This document shows, piece after piece, positions 10,113 to 22,078 of a stretch of 64,000 bases of DNA. The translations under genes and the position numbers were made by a program. This DNA is from Cristatella mucedo. Its lineage: Eukaryota; Bryozoa; Phylactolaemata; Cristatellidae. The stretch is from the NCBI GenBank assembly GCA_009760855.2, contig WPIO01000030.1, positions 2,936,001 to 3,000,000 of the forward strand, written 5' to 3'. The notes beneath the pieces were generated by a model. That model saw only the letters and a program-made list of their open reading frames with translations. It ran no database searches and was not told the origin of the DNA. Positions within the stretch are counted from its first letter, which is position 1. Every line of letters starts with the position of its first letter.

Positions 10113-11270
10113 CTATTTTTAAATCACTAGCAGTTGGCAAAAAAAGATCGCCCACAGCAATATTAAAATCTAAGTTCTCGGTCGTAAAAAGCGAGTACCT
10201 TAGCTCATGAAATGCGCCTCTTCGTTATTTTATTTAATACACTGCTTAATCTTTAGGACTCGGGCACATTGACAAATTGTGTGTGTCTCAAAATGCCATT
10301 GCTTTGCCGCCGTCTGCGTGCATAAGTGCATTTTATCGACTGCTTACTTTTTAACCATGCTTTAATATGTTGACTTTATCAGTATAGGTGAAGCATGTGA
10401 ATGCGATAGAACCAGATGGATTCAGTGTGAAGATATTTCGCACTTTTTATAACTACCCTCATTATGAACATCCAAGCTCCTGTAAAAGTCACTGGCTATT
10501 AGAGACACACCAAATCCTCGAGCTGGTAGGGTAAAGTCGTCGCGGTCGCCATCATCCTTTCCGACTTTATTCGCACTCCACTGGGCGGCCATAATCCTGG
10601 TTCTCAGGCTGAGGTTTTAAAGGGAGGAGTGAGCTTTCAGTAAGAGGAGTTTCTTGCTGATCAATATGCTGCCGCAAGCATCAAGGCAGAGTGCGTTTGC
10701 CGATGAACAAGGCCCTAGCACGCCTATAATAAAGAAATACACTTCTAGATACTGAAAGCTAAATGATTTCAGTTCAACCAGCCAGCTTTTGCTATTGACA
10801 GGATCAAACGTTTTTCTTAAAGATAAATTAGATACTTATTAAATGGATTGCATATGGCTAGGGTTCCTAACCATATACAAATTAGTGGCAATGCTCACTT
10901 CGTTTTAAATTCAATTTGTGAGCATTCCGCTATTTCTACCACTGTCTACATAAACACCACTGGCTATTTTATGATGAAACTGTAAAGCTACGGAACACAT
11001 CTGTACAGACGATATTAACACCAGTGCATGATCACAGACGTAAAAAACACACAAACGCTTGTATGGCACCTTCAGAAGTATATCCCACCACAAGGCCTAG
11101 ATGAGTTTGCTACGAAGAGGATACATATGCTGAGATATTGGTTACGAAGTAGAATGTCGCTACTGCAAAGAGTCTAAATTGAGAAAGTAGGCAGATGCAT
11201 CTTTGTCAGAATCGACACAGGAGCCGCCGTAATTATAAGAAGTTTACTGATTGGAGTGATGTATAGCTTA
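10113..11270. other. No recognised feature
   Basis: No family motif or supportable exon on either strand over about 1.15 kb. Confidence 0.55.
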
Positions 11271-11274
11271 AGTG

Positions 11275-11436
11275 GTGTAAAGCCTTAGTGATGTAGTACG
11301 AGGTAGTCAACTGACTTCATTTCGCACAACTAAGTGAAAGTAAGCTGGATAACTGAGTCGTGAGGTCTGTACTTGAAATGGGTAACATGAAGCCACAGCT
11401 TGCAACGGCTGGAAAAGATGTGCTACAGTCGGCCAC

Positions 11437-11487
<51 letters not shown>

Positions 11488-11529
11488 TATATATATTATA
11501 TATATATATATTTATATATATATATATTT

Positions 11530-11574
<45 letters not shown>

Positions 11575-12550
11575 TATATATATATATATCGAATATAGAT
11601 ATATATATTATATACATATATACATATAATAGAAAAAAATATATATATAAGAAAAAAATATATATATATGTGAAAATATATATATATATATATTTACTTG
11701 CATGTGAATCGTGAAGTAATTACTGCAGTATAGGAACTGCACAAATAACGTTTCTGTCGCAGAATTCTTGAATTGTAGGAATAAAACAGCGAATTTGTTA
11801 TCCACAGAGGCCCAAAGAGAGACAGGAAGCTATAACTGGACGCCAGTTTGGGTAGGTATAAGGGACCATGTGCAATTGCTGGCCTTATGAATAACCGTAA
11901 GCAATCTTCTCTTTAAACATTATTTGCCTGGAAGCTACAACAGCTTCTTTTGCAAATCGTAGTAATGACTGCCCCTCTGCTCTGCGACTGGCTCCCTAAC
12001 CTTGCAGCCACACTCATCACCATCTGTTTGCTTTCTTGTTGGCGAGTGAAAATAAAAATTGCATTACATTGCAAGTTTAATTTTGACGGTTGCACGGCAA
12101 AGTCAAAATATACACGTTTACACTCAGCACATCTCCGACCATATCATATATAGTTCAAATTTTGCATGTAACGGCTAATCAATAGATCATGCTCTCTTTA
12201 CAGACCATGTGCAGTGTGTGGATGGGTATTATTTTTTCTAAGGATGCTGTACAAAAGTATTAATAACATGTTTAAATTGAGAGAAAAAGTCTCCTAGTTA
12301 CTCTATTTTGTCTTGTAGGTAGAACTTTGATTTTATTCATATTTAGTTTGAGGACACGTGCTAAAATAGAGATTCGAATGTCTGTAATGTAAGCATTTAG
12401 CTGACACGCAGTGTCATAGGATTCTGAAGATTAAAGCGGAAAATACAGCTAAGTACTATCCAGGATTACGTTGACTGTTAGCTTGGTATATATGAAGAGC
12501 CAAAAGTGTCCGAGAAAGATCCTTTCGTAATTTCCGGGTGACCAGTTCCT
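11275..12550 (-). mobile_element. LINE B, heavily decayed copy
   Basis: The plus-strand text follows the LINE B minus-strand order: GATGTGCTACAGTCGGCC, TTCTGTCGCAGAATTCTTG, GGACCATGTGCAATTGCTGGCC, CCTTGCAGCCACACTCATCA, then an RT-region part at about 12,300-12,550 (TTTAGTTTGAGGACACG, ATATATGAAGAGCCAAAAG). It is split by the TA microsatellite and has large deletions. Only short frames remain. Confidence 0.65.
11440..11695. repeat. Compound TA microsatellite
   Basis: TA runs with TATTTA, GAAAAAA and TGTG interruptions, lying within a LINE B copy. It generates Tyr-Ile artefact frames. Confidence 0.95.
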
Positions 12551-12589
12551 TGGATAAGAAGAGTCCTCAATAGTCCGAGATTGAGCACA

Positions 12590-13340
12590 TATGTAATGTA
12601 ATGTATCTCCGTCTGTAACTCCACAAAGTCATAAAAACCATGTGGGTGTTACGCAGGAGAGTTTTGTATAGCGCACTCACAGCCTAAGCGGCTTTCGGTA
12701 CGCATTCGGCAGCCAACAGACTTCGTCTCACCCAACAAACAGAGAGTGGGAAGAATAGCAAGGTCAGGAGAGCAGTTGAGGTTGTGAGCAGCATGGAAGT
12801 AGCAGCTCAGGACCGCTGAAAAGGATGTGCCATAGTCGGCAGTAGTAGAGTAGCTGTCGTTGCACAAGAATTTTGGATGTGAGTCCCACAGTCTAGGACC
12901 TGCAGAGCTAAAGCTTCTGTCGCCAACTGTCTTTAAGTGGAGGAATGGGACAGCCAATTTATCATCCATACTGGATCTGAGGGCACGAACAGGCTGAAAC
13001 TGATGCTGCATTTCAGCTAGGTATGAAGAAGCCAAGCAGTGGCGGGCCTTGTGTGTCAGCATAAGAACTTTGCTCTGTATCCGTTGCTCAACCGGCATCC
13101 AACCTAGCTCTTTTAGCAAAGGAGAAACGTGTTCAAACCTCTGGGACTACTTGATGCGAGTGAGTTTCGAACCACGCCCGAGCTACGCCTGCCCGACCGA
13201 TCCTTGCTGTCTATCTTTCAATTATGATTTCGTAGTCACTAACTTCCCATGTAGCTGACAGATCAAGTAGGCCAAGGCAATAACTTGGCCGTCAATATTG
13301 CTGCTTAGATTTTGCTTGCAAGAAGTAGGAAAGCAGTTTC
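12590..13340 (-). mobile_element. LINE B, 3' part with internal deletion
   Basis: The C-terminal 156 residues are open on the minus strand (12,649-13,119): LKELGWMPVEQRIQSKVLML, HKARHCLASSYLAE, GDRSFSSAGPRLWDSHPKFL and ESRLGCECAIQ. It ends with the family 3' UTR and a TTACATTACAT tail (about 12,590). Above 13,145 it jumps to RT-region sequence (about 13,150-13,340), so the middle is deleted. Confidence 0.85.
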
Positions 13341-14230
13341 AGCTGGATTTTATTGCTTAAATATAATTCAATAATATTACAATTCGCATGCACATAATTA
13401 TTCTGCCAGCAGCTTAGCAGAGAAATTAAGGGAAAGAAAACCAAAATGCTCAATGGTTGGCGAGGACTACATCAAATCCAGTCCTTTAACTTTTTGTCGC
13501 ATGATGGCAAACAACAAAATGATCTAACTAGATAAGGAGAGGCATTACAAATAGTGGCTGTACTATACTTTACTGTACTTATGGCTGTACTAAAGTTTTT
13601 GAAAAGCAAAGACCGGATGGCTTTGGGCGAAGGGCCTCTGGTAGTAGAAATCAATTTAGTTAGCCAGTTCGTACCCAGAAACCTGGAAAAAGGTCTCAAC
13701 TGAGGTAAGATTTAGTCGGAGGTGCCCCGATGAAGGTAGGCAGAATGGCAAATTTTTCAATGAGAAAGGCCAAAATTCAATTGGTGGATACTCGAAATGA
13801 AGGTTGTGACGCAGCTCATATTGGCAAGCAAATGATTTACTGTCTTGTACATATTTTGTAGAGAGGAAACGTGTTAACTCGTAGAAAAACTTGGACTCCA
13901 CTGTAATCAGGCTCGTAGTTTTAAGTTTTGGAGCAGGTCAAAGCTGGCTGGCCTGGCTTTCAAGCACATACGAGCTCCGTTTGAATTATCACTTTTAAAC
14001 AGGACACAGTAGGACGTGCGTATTCTATTAGAGAGCCAGTAGGTGATCGTATATAGGCCATTTTATCTTACGGAATTTATCCTCAAGCCTATTTTCAATC
14101 ACTAAAAGTCCTCTTTGTCATCTGAATTGTGATATAAGCATTCTTGCCTGAGATGCTATGCAATCCCTGTGTCCTCCTCAAACTCATTAGATGGAATTTC
14201 TTCAATGTCTTAATTGAACATGTTTGCCTA
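13341..14230. other. No recognised feature
   Basis: Minus-strand frames of 75 and 81 codons at 13,472-13,901 have no family match. Nothing supportable was seen. Confidence 0.5.
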
Positions 14231-14424
14231 TAACTAGCAATTGTCTAATAATAATAAGATTTCAGAATATTTGCTCTCATACATTTGAGGATGTCGGCAA
14301 CTCACGAAGCACGGAGTTGAGAGAATTTACTGTGCTGGAGTGCTGTATTAGATCGAATCAGGGTTAAAACTGAGTGTCGTCTGCATGGAAGTGAAAGACT
14401 AGGTTGTGCCTGGATATCCCATCG

Positions 14425-14556
14425 TCAAGAGAGTGAGAGAGAGATGTATAGAATGAGAGAGAGCGACCGAGAAAGAAAGGAAGAGAGAAAGAGACAGAGA
14501 CAGACAAAGAGAGACGGGGGAGAGAGGCGTATAGCTGAGAGAGGACAGAGAGAGGG

Positions 14557-14588
<32 letters not shown>

Positions 14589-14600
14589 TGTTTGTGTGTG
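14425..14600. repeat. GA-rich low-complexity tract
   Basis: Imperfect GAGA/GACAGA runs inside the LINE A RT region, between the PQG and ADD motifs. It produces Ser/Leu and Arg/Glu artefact frames. Confidence 0.9.
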
Positions 14601-14727
14601 GTTGTGAAAGTGAATGTATGTTTGTGAGAGTGTGTATGCATAAACAGTAAAAAACCGACCAAGCATAGAGCCCTGAGGTACCCCTATACTTCTGTGATTC
14701 CTCAATTGATCTTTTTTGGTGCACATA

Positions 14728-14935
14728 AAAAATAATGATAATAATACATTTTATATAGTGTTCTTGGCGAACTCAATCCTGTTCTAGGTACTTGAAATTT
14801 GCTGCAAATGAAGCGAATGTTTAGCGGTATCATGCTCGAAAAGAACAAGAATGACAAGGTAAAAGGTGACCTGCACAGGGTCGGCGTGCAAGCTCGGTTA
14901 GTGGCAGCATGCACAGTTTTAGCACGCATAAGCAC
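14728..14935 (-). mobile_element. Nested LINE A 3'-end insertion
   Basis: AATAATGATAATAATACATT then the reverse complement of the LINE A 3' UTR, ending at the GCATGCACAG-TTTTAGCACGCATAAGC block. It lies between the RT PQG motif and motif A of the host copy, so it is a later insertion of a truncated sister. Confidence 0.75.
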
Positions 14936-15480
14936 AATACTCTGGAGTCTCCAACTGAGATAGATTCTGAACCACCTTTGTAGCAGTGATGCCCAGGCAA
15001 GATGAAAGCTCAAGAAGGACTCGGTGGTCGATACTATTAAAAGCTGCAGACATATAAAATAAAACTAGCAGAAAGACTCTACCAAAGTCTGCCCTCCTAA
15101 GAGTGTCGTTAGACATCCGAAGCAATGCTAAGTTCTTTTGAGAGAATAGCTCGAATACAGACCGTAGCCTATTAGCTAGGTTATATTTTGCAATATAGGA
15201 GTTGAGCTGGTCTGTCACTACTTTTCCAGTGTCCCTGATGTGAACGGTACAAGAGAGACTGATCGGAATATGCTCATTTTCTCTTGGCCTGATATCGCTG
15301 TCTTGAGTAGTGGCCCGACTACCGGCATTTTGAAATGTGCAGACACGTGACCTTTGTCTAATGGCACATTTATTATGTTTCCTTATTTATGTATTGCAGT
15401 AGCAGAGCAGTAGATCTAAGCATTGTAGAAGCAGGGCCGTGGGAGCAGGTTCTGGTGGACTAGTTGTCTTCTTTGAGTTC

Positions 15481-16214
15481 TGCTTGCTTTGAATTCAAAG
15501 TGAGTTATTGAAATTAAGCTCTAACATTAAACGAGAGCCTAGCTTATAACTGTTTTTCTCTTAGGTAAGTTAAATGTCATTTGACATTTACTATGGCAGT
15601 CTCTGGAGACAACTCGCAGCATGTTAGAATAACATTGGCAAAAAGAGATTAATCTTGCATGCTGGAATTAGCAAGCATATAGCTTCCTCATTGGGAATCT
15701 TGTTAATAAATAGGCACGGAAATCGTTTTCAATTATGTTGCCGGTGTAGCCAGCCATTCGAATGCCATATATGATATCCTGCTGGTAATTTCAGTCTTCT
15801 TTCGTCCACATCTATTCATATCTCAAACGTTTAGCATTCAATTCATTCGTCAATAGTTACTTTTATGTTCTAATTCCTTCATAAATTTACAGTCATTGGA
15901 TAGCAACAGATAGAAGCTCACTGCTGTCGTCTCTTCTTGAAAATAAATCAGGCCAAATAACATTTTGCAAAGAGAAAAATGTGTCCAAAGAGGATGAAAT
16001 GGTAGTCAGGGCAATCGGACAAACACAGTGACACTTAAAGCATTCCAAGAGATTCAAAAAAAATGCCAACAAAATTGGCTATATTCAAAATGAACTAGAA
16101 GGACCATGGCGGAACATTCATGAAATATCACTTAAAAAACGCCACGGCTGAATTTCATCGTCTATGAAGTAGTACGAGGAGTTCGTTAGGGCAGCACGTC
16201 CAATAGCTTTTTTT
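15481..16214. other. No recognised feature
   Basis: This is the region 3' of the minus-strand gene at 16.2 kb. No canonical AATAAA polyadenylation signal was seen on the minus strand close to its stop codon. Confidence 0.45.
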
Positions 16215-16652
16215 TCACGGCTTAACATTCGGGTGAAGGCTAGCGTGGCTTGTAGGCTTTGCTGTAGGCTTATGAACTACAGGTACTCCGTGTCCGGCCG
16301 CTCCGCTGTGCCCGGTTGCGCTCGGCTTGTTAGACACTGGTTTGAGAATGCCGCTTGGCTTTCTAGGTGTCGGCTTGCTATAGCCGTTTGATATCACTCC
16401 TCCCGGATGGCCATGTTTCGCCGACCCTACCAAAAGACAAAAATGCAAGCTAGGTCGCTGCAGGTCACGCACCTGTTGGGAGACAGCATCGCATGAGGCG
16501 TAGGGAAGCGTTTGCCTTGGCTACAAATAGCATCTTCCAGCGAAACGTTTGCCCTGGCACTTACCGGACGCTTGAACCGCCGCTCCACCTGCTAGATGAA
16601 TAAAAGCCAGGCTAACCAGTGCAACAAGAGCAAGCTGCAGCCTGACTTGCAT
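16215..16652 (-). CDS. Small secreted His/Lys/Pro-rich peptide, two exons (paralog of the array genes)
   Basis: Exon 1 is 16,652-16,565 and exon 2 is 16,426-16,215 on the minus strand. The 138-bp intron has consensus ends (TCCG/GTAAGT donor; pyrimidine tract and TAG/GG acceptor) in phase 1. The CDS is 300 bp, 99 aa. Residues 1-24 are a typical signal peptide (MQVRLQLALVALVSLAFIHL). The mature part lacks cysteine and is rich in Pro, Lys, Ser, His and Gly, with KP steps spaced along it. The core GILKPVSNKPSATGHSGAAG aligns with GILKRGGGKPRNSGRGGKAG of the array genes (same GILK-x4-KP-x3-G-x2-G-x-AG frame). Together with the shared signal-phase-1-single-exon plan, this marks a paralog. Function is unknown; it is presumably secreted. 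The start was chosen as the only ATG heading the signal peptide. Confidence 0.7.
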
Positions 16653-17171
16653 CTTCGGAAAATGTAGTGTCAAAAGGGCTCAGCAGACTCGACGATCGTC
16701 GCAATCAGACTAGACGCGACTTCACTGCGGACTAGCCGGCCGCCCAGGGGGTCTGCTAATTTATTCACATCGAGACAATGCCTTTCAAAGGGCTGCGATT
16801 CGATAACGATTGGCTCCGACACTAGTCTTGTACCGCCTGGCACTACCATTGTGAGTCGGGATATAATAAAAGGAAGCTGTTGTTCCACTCTGCCTGCTTC
16901 CTTCCTTTAAAGGGGGCTTGGCTGTCACTGCAGTGGCTCAAAGAGGAGCGAAAACAGGCCGATCTCTGGGTATGAGACACGTGCATATCCTGCTAGTGAG
17001 TAGAATGTTTCCTGAGGACAGTGTGCAAGCACATACAACCCGCTCGTAATACAATGTAGGTTAATAGCTTCCCCTGCTTCATCTTCTATGTACTCTTGCG
17101 AAACAATCGAACGATAAATTATATTGATGACATATTGACATTATTGATTCGCCATATTGATGATTCGCCAT
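16653..17171 (-). promoter_or_regulatory. Probable 5' flank of the secreted-peptide gene
   Basis: GC-richer DNA just upstream of the start codon. No clear TATA box was found at the usual distance; a TGAATAAATTAG stretch near 16,757-16,768 is the best AT-rich candidate. A minus-strand frame at 16,670-16,888 has no ATG and is treated as chance. At 17,140-17,185 a 20-bp block (TTGATTCGCCATATTGATGA) is duplicated next to the LINE A start. Confidence 0.3.
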
Positions 17172-18178
17172 ATTGATGACATCCACACATGGATGGCAGC
17201 AAAGTTTCTAAAACTAAACGATAATAAAAGTAACCTAGTTATGGGCCCACCGAGTGTGATTCACAAATTGGAAAGGCTGGCGCTCAAAATGGGCTCTGCC
17301 AGCATATCTCCAGTTGAATCAGCTCGAAATCTAGGTGTCATATTCCAAACCGACCTCTCGTTAGACGACCATATCAGTTCCACAGTCAAATCTGCCTATT
17401 TTCGGCTACATAACATTGCTAAAATTTGGGCTTGTTGAAATAAAAATACCACGTTCAAGTTGGTCCATGCATTCGTGACATCCCGTCTCGACTTCTGTAA
17501 CTCGCTGCTTACTGGCCTACCAGCCTGTGTGATCAGGCGATGGCAGCTGGTACAAAACTCAGCAGCTAGGTTTGTCTGTCATCAGCATTGCAGTTGCCAC
17601 ATTACTTCACTTCTCGCCGACCTGCACTGGATACCAGTCAAGCATAATTTTCACTTCAAGGTTTTGGTGCTCACTTTTTGGTCACTTCATTCTTTGGCTC
17701 CAGCCTATCTCTCAGATATACTCCCCCATCAGGCCAAGCATAGTACCAACCACTTTTCGTAATCCAACAGTTTAGAAATACCTCGTACAAACCTCGAATC
17801 CTTTGGAGACCGTGCATTTAGTTCATATGCTCCCTAAGCCTGGAACTTCCTCCCGACCTGCTTCAGAACATCCCCTGGCCTGACCACATTTAAAAGGAAC
17901 TTAAAAAACACCTATTTAGGACAGCATTTAGTGGGTCCCTGTGATTCGTCCTTCACGTGCTTATGCGTGCTGACATTGTGCATGCTGCCACTAATCATAT
18001 TTGCATGCTGACCCCGTGCATGTCACCCATAACTATGTTATTCATTTTGATTGTTTATTGAGCATGATTTTACTCACCATTTAATTGATTTCACCTTTAT
18101 AGCAAATGCAAAGCGCCTAGAAAGAGATCAAGTTCTCTGAGGGTGCTTTATCAAGTGCACTATTATTATCATTATTAT
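17172..18178 (+). mobile_element. LINE A, 5'-truncated copy with 3' end
   Basis: Well-preserved connection and C-terminal region: DDIHTWMAAKFLKLND, ESARNLGVIFQTDLSLDDHI, one in-frame stop at the IWAC codon block, VTSRLDFCNSLLTGLPACVI, LVQNSAARFVCHQ and LAPAYLSDILPHQAKHST. The complete 3' UTR and an ATTATTATC tail follow. Among the least decayed A copies here, but still broken. Confidence 0.9.
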
Positions 18179-18751
18179 AAGTTAGCTATGTACGTTAAGA
18201 CATATAAAGATGATTGGTGGTTTCTGAGCTACAGACATTTAGAGCCACTTGTGTCACAGTCTACAGCTCAGCACTTATGCAATACGATAACTTGGGGAGA
18301 TGGTAAGTCAGTTTTACTTAACTACTCGGCTGGGTAAGATAGAGTGCCTATCAGAGGTTAACAATAAAAAACACTGAAATCCAATGCATCTTTGCTTACA
18401 ACTTGACAAAGCTTGGACTACCGTATTGGTATTACTTTTAAGATCTGTCTACAGCTTAAATTAAAATCTGGGCGGCTTTTTACATGCAATCATGTGTTAA
18501 ACGCACTCAATCTCGCATGAAGGAGAGAAATTAGGAATCGTAGCTAGTTAAGGAGATTGGTTTGGAGCTAGTTAGCAGGGAAGTAGCAGCAAAGAACAGC
18601 TGATAACGATTTGAGGCATTCTGCATCACGTGAAGGTTTGTTGCTTTAAAATTGTAAAAAAAGATTTAAGAAATCGATAATATGCAGAGCAAAAACCTTT
18701 TTTCCTCGAAGTCTTTAACCGAAAAGTGAATCAGTAATTTATTTCCCCTAG
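18179..18751. other. No recognised feature
   Basis: AT-rich; nothing supportable. Confidence 0.55.
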
Positions 18752-18825
18752 AGAAAATGAGGATTGCTCACGTAAAGTGCATAGAAAGAGATTGAGATCT
18801 CTAGGGGCGCTGGCATACAATATTT
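18752..18825 (+). mobile_element. LINE A 3'-end remnant
   Basis: GTAAAGTGCATAGAAAGAGA, then TTGAGATCTC and GGGGCGCTGGCATAC matches the LINE A 3' terminus. Confidence 0.55.
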
Positions 18826-18879
18826 TCAGTTAATCAACAAGGAGCCGTCGGAGCTCTTTAAACATGGGAGACGTATATT

Positions 18880-19100
18880 TGATTCCTTTCAATTAGCTCG
18901 CCAACCCTGCAGCAGTATCTATCACCAGCTGTAGATGCTTTACATTCCGAAGCCAGGCCAAAAATGAATCGCAGTAATCTAGCCTAGACAAAACAAGGGA
19001 GCTAGCAAGACCTGTAAGTACCTACGTTGTTAAAACTCCACAATCTCACGTATGAATCAAATGAGCTGACTAGCAGTCTAGGTATCTAGTAATTGTTTCA
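18880..19100 (-). mobile_element. LINE B remnant
   Basis: CCTGCAGCAGTATCTATCACC, the GAAGCCAGGCCAAAAATG block and CAGTAATCTAGCCTAGACAA follow the LINE B order around its SRLDYCNPLLAGL region. Decayed and short. Confidence 0.4.
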
Positions 19101-19174
19101 GTGCAAAAGCTCGTAATTAAGGCATCGATGGCTCTCTCCCGGCTTCCTTGGGTGTTTTCTAGGTCTCGGCTTCA

Positions 19175-19370
19175 TCAGCCAGTCTTCATAAATCTTCCGC
19201 TGCAAAGCAGCGTCGCGGATTAAACGTCAAGTCGAAATCTAGGCCGCAAATACCGTGGTCATGACGAAGTGATTTCTAGCCGCTGCACAAAAATGCCGAA
19301 ATAGCCTTTACCTTCTGTCGTCTTTGGTGACTTTTAGGGCGAGTACTAGCGCAAGGAAATCCTCAGATTG
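19175..19370 (-). other. Possible pair of small exons
   Basis: On the minus strand a strong pyrimidine-tract acceptor (CTCTTGCGTTCTGCAG) precedes a 59-bp open stretch, 19,370-19,312, reading QSEDFLALVLALKVTKDDR. It ends at AGAAG/GTAAAG. A second acceptor (CTGCTTTGCAG) leads in the right phase to a short end at 19,199-19,175 (stop TGA). No homologue is recognised and upstream exons were not found. Chance is a real alternative for pieces this short. Confidence 0.2.
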
Positions 19371-19599
19371 CTGCAGAACGCAAGAGAAATAAAGTGCAGC
19401 AATTTTTTAAGATATACAATATATATTTTACAGATATATATATGGCTATTATAAGTCTCACATCGAAGGTCCATTTAAATAACGAAACAGTCATGAAAAA
19501 CCAAGCATGACTAAGAGATCGAAAACATTTTCACTACAGAATGGCTCAGCCGGAAAATCTCTCTCTTAGCATCTTCACAAAATCTGGGCGCCCTGTTAC

Positions 19600-19720
19600 T
19601 TTGTGATCTTTCACTTGACGAGCGTGTCAGCTTCATAAGAAAAAATGCTTACTTTCAGCATGGTAAATTTCAAAATTCGGGCTTGCTGAGACAGGTAGAT
19701 CATGTCCAAGTTGATTACCG
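19600..19720 (+). mobile_element. LINE A fragment
   Basis: TGATCTTTCACTTGACGAGC, TGCTTACTTTCAGCATGGTAA and TTCGGGCTTGCTGAGACAGG correspond to DLSLDDH, KSAYFQ and IRACLDR of LINE A. Confidence 0.65.
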
Positions 19721-22078
19721 AATTGGAGGCGTCCGGTCCCTATTTCTGCTCCTTGCCACTTGCAGGTCGTCCGGTCTGTGTTATAAAGTACTGAATTTCA
19801 TCATAGATTTTATTTAGGTCACCAACTTTTAATTATATAAATGCAAAAGAATACCTCCCTGTTTGCATATGCTTGCATCAAAGACGGAAGCAGAATCTTG
19901 ATAGGACTGTAGGGAAACCGTACGTGTTCATTGTGTATTTGAGCGGCATGCAGTGGCTTCTGGATCGTTCGTTTGGCCGGAGGTCTGAAATCCTAATTTC
20001 ATAGCCTGTCTCAATTATACCTTTACTTAAGTTGGCGTGAACGTGTTACTGTTGTCTAAATAAACTCCGTAAGTAAATAATGCATTTTCAAATGGAAATG
20101 ATGGCTGCCGAATCTCGGGGTGCCATTTTTGTTGCTATCGTCTGCTCCCTATTTGGTCCGTATTGGGAACGCGGCACATTTGCGCTTGACCATATGAGGC
20201 CAAAAAGCACGTGCGGTAATTATTCTGCTTTTCTCGAAACTGCCTAATGTATAAATAAGCTTAACTATGCTCTTAAAATACAATTTTTATATCAGCAATA
20301 GAGGTTCAAGTTTGTACTTGCATATACGTGTAAATGCGTGTAACTGATGTAGCCCTTTGTATATTCCTTGTATTAAGTATGGTATCCAGGTATAAATGCA
20401 TTACGGCCTAAAGTGTTTCTAAGTATATATATTTTTTCTTGAACAATGCTTCTAGCTTGTAAATCAATAGCTTCTTTCTCAGGCAGCGTTGTGACAAATA
20501 TGGTATGAATCCTCGGCGATGCCCAAATCCTATAAAATGCTCCGTGAATTACTTTGTATGAAAAGCTCAATCAATTGTTAACCGTAGAAGAATTTCAACA
20601 GATTTATATGTTTACGTCGCACTTAAAGTTTGTGGTTATATAGAGAAGAAAATTTTCCTAAACGGTCTGAATAACATAACGCTTGAAGGTTAACACTGCT
20701 TGAAATACTGAAAAGCTTTGGCTGATGTACAGCTGTGAGGTATACGTTGGCTTTGCTGGTGGTAAATTGGAAAGCAGAGCGCATGGATGCTTAATAGTCT
20801 GCGAGTACTTCCTTCTGAATTTTTAATGACAGCGTACCGGTTGCCTCATTGCCGGTCGCATTTTACGCGAAGAATGGCTTCAACGCTAGTCTTTTAGCTA
20901 CGTGTTGACTGCATTGTATTTAGATCGAAATACAAAAGCTGATTTTTTACGCACCAGTGTGCTAATTGGTGAAGTGAAATGGGTGTCGCCGGCTCACACC
21001 ATTTCAGTGGGAAAGAGATCACAAGTAAAAACATACAAAAGGTTTATGCCGTCGGCCTCGGCACATTCGGTTGTCGAGATATCCTTACCTTTGGATTCGA
21101 ATAATTTGAGCTCATGAGCAAGGAACTGCATTAGCTCAAGGCATTTGAATTTTAATCGACGGGAAACAGTTCGCACAAAAGTTTTAATTAAGGTGTGCTT
21201 AAGGTGGCGTTTGACCACACTACAAGTTACCTGGCTAAGGGTTTCTCAGGTATGTAGCACTATATTGAGAGATTCAATGAAGGCAGGTAGGAAGGGAGTA
21301 ATGTTGTAGTTGCTGTGTCGTTTGTATGCATGATTATGAAATATTGTCATACGGCTTCTAGTTGAGGCAAGCTCAATAATTCGAAAGTAAAGGCTGTCAA
21401 TTCATGACATGGTCTAAAATATCCAAGCTCCATTCGGCGAAGTTTTTCAACGCCTTAAAGCAGAATTTAATGCTGCACAATGATTGGTCAGTTTCTGCAT
21501 GTCATGCTGACGCTCGAGGCAATAGGGAGTTGTTAATTAAGGATTTCAAAAGTGACCTTTGCAATCGAAACTATACTATAGAAGCATCCTACTCACTTCT
21601 ACTCCTGTCCAATCTTTAAAGACGTGCTCAGAGCCTGGATATTCACCTCAGAAGCAGTACAGTGGCAGACTGGCGAGTCCTTAGTTCACATGAAGGTCAG
21701 CTGGTCAGCGTTAGTTAAATAGCAGCAGATGTAGGAGAGTACGTTACCCTCTGGGCAACGACCGGTAATGCAAAATCACGTAAGAACCTCTGCTTATTAA
21801 GGAATCTCATCCCATGCTTGTAGCATACTTTTCACTTTTACCTTAAAAAAATCTTATCGTCACCGAGTTTGTCATATGATTTAGGAAAACGCAACTGGAA
21901 TCAAACAGCTTTACCAATAGGAACACGAAAATTCACCTATTTCAGCGGTTTTTCTAGTACAGGTCTCCACCGGTAGCGTTAGCCTAAGGAAGCAAGACCA
22001 GTAGGCCGACTCTACCGCTTATGGACGCTGACTAATGCGTGCAAGTAAAGCTTCACTCCTGTACAAAGTTGGGAGAAA
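19721..22078. other. No recognised feature
   Basis: About 2.3 kb without repeats I can name. Frames at 20,373-20,570 (-), 20,898-21,117 (+, after a fair acceptor CTAGTCTTTTAG) and 21,404-21,619 (+, ATG start) are open but have no homologue. Their number and lengths fit chance. Confidence 0.4.

Larger units (their letters stand above)
14240..15480 (-). mobile_element. LINE A RT-domain copy
   Basis: The minus strand gives the RT core in order from the right: NSYIAKYNLANRLRSVFE (about 15,190), an SAAFNSIDHRVLLE motif-A block (about 15,040), GVPQGSMLGRFF (about 14,680) and FHFHADDTQF (about 14,390, catalytic Asp-Asp). It is interrupted by a nested LINE A 3' end (14,728-14,935) and a GA-rich expansion (14,425-14,600). 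Non-functional. Confidence 0.8.

Noticed and set aside
11360-11629. Tyr-Ile repeat frames and similar ones at 52,213-52,576, 57,738-58,061 and 63,161-63,473
   Set aside because: Translations of TA and TG microsatellites.
14399-14726. Ser/Leu-rich and Arg/Glu-rich frames of 87-120 codons
   Set aside because: Produced by the GA-rich tract; only the flanking PQG and HADD motifs belong to LINE A.
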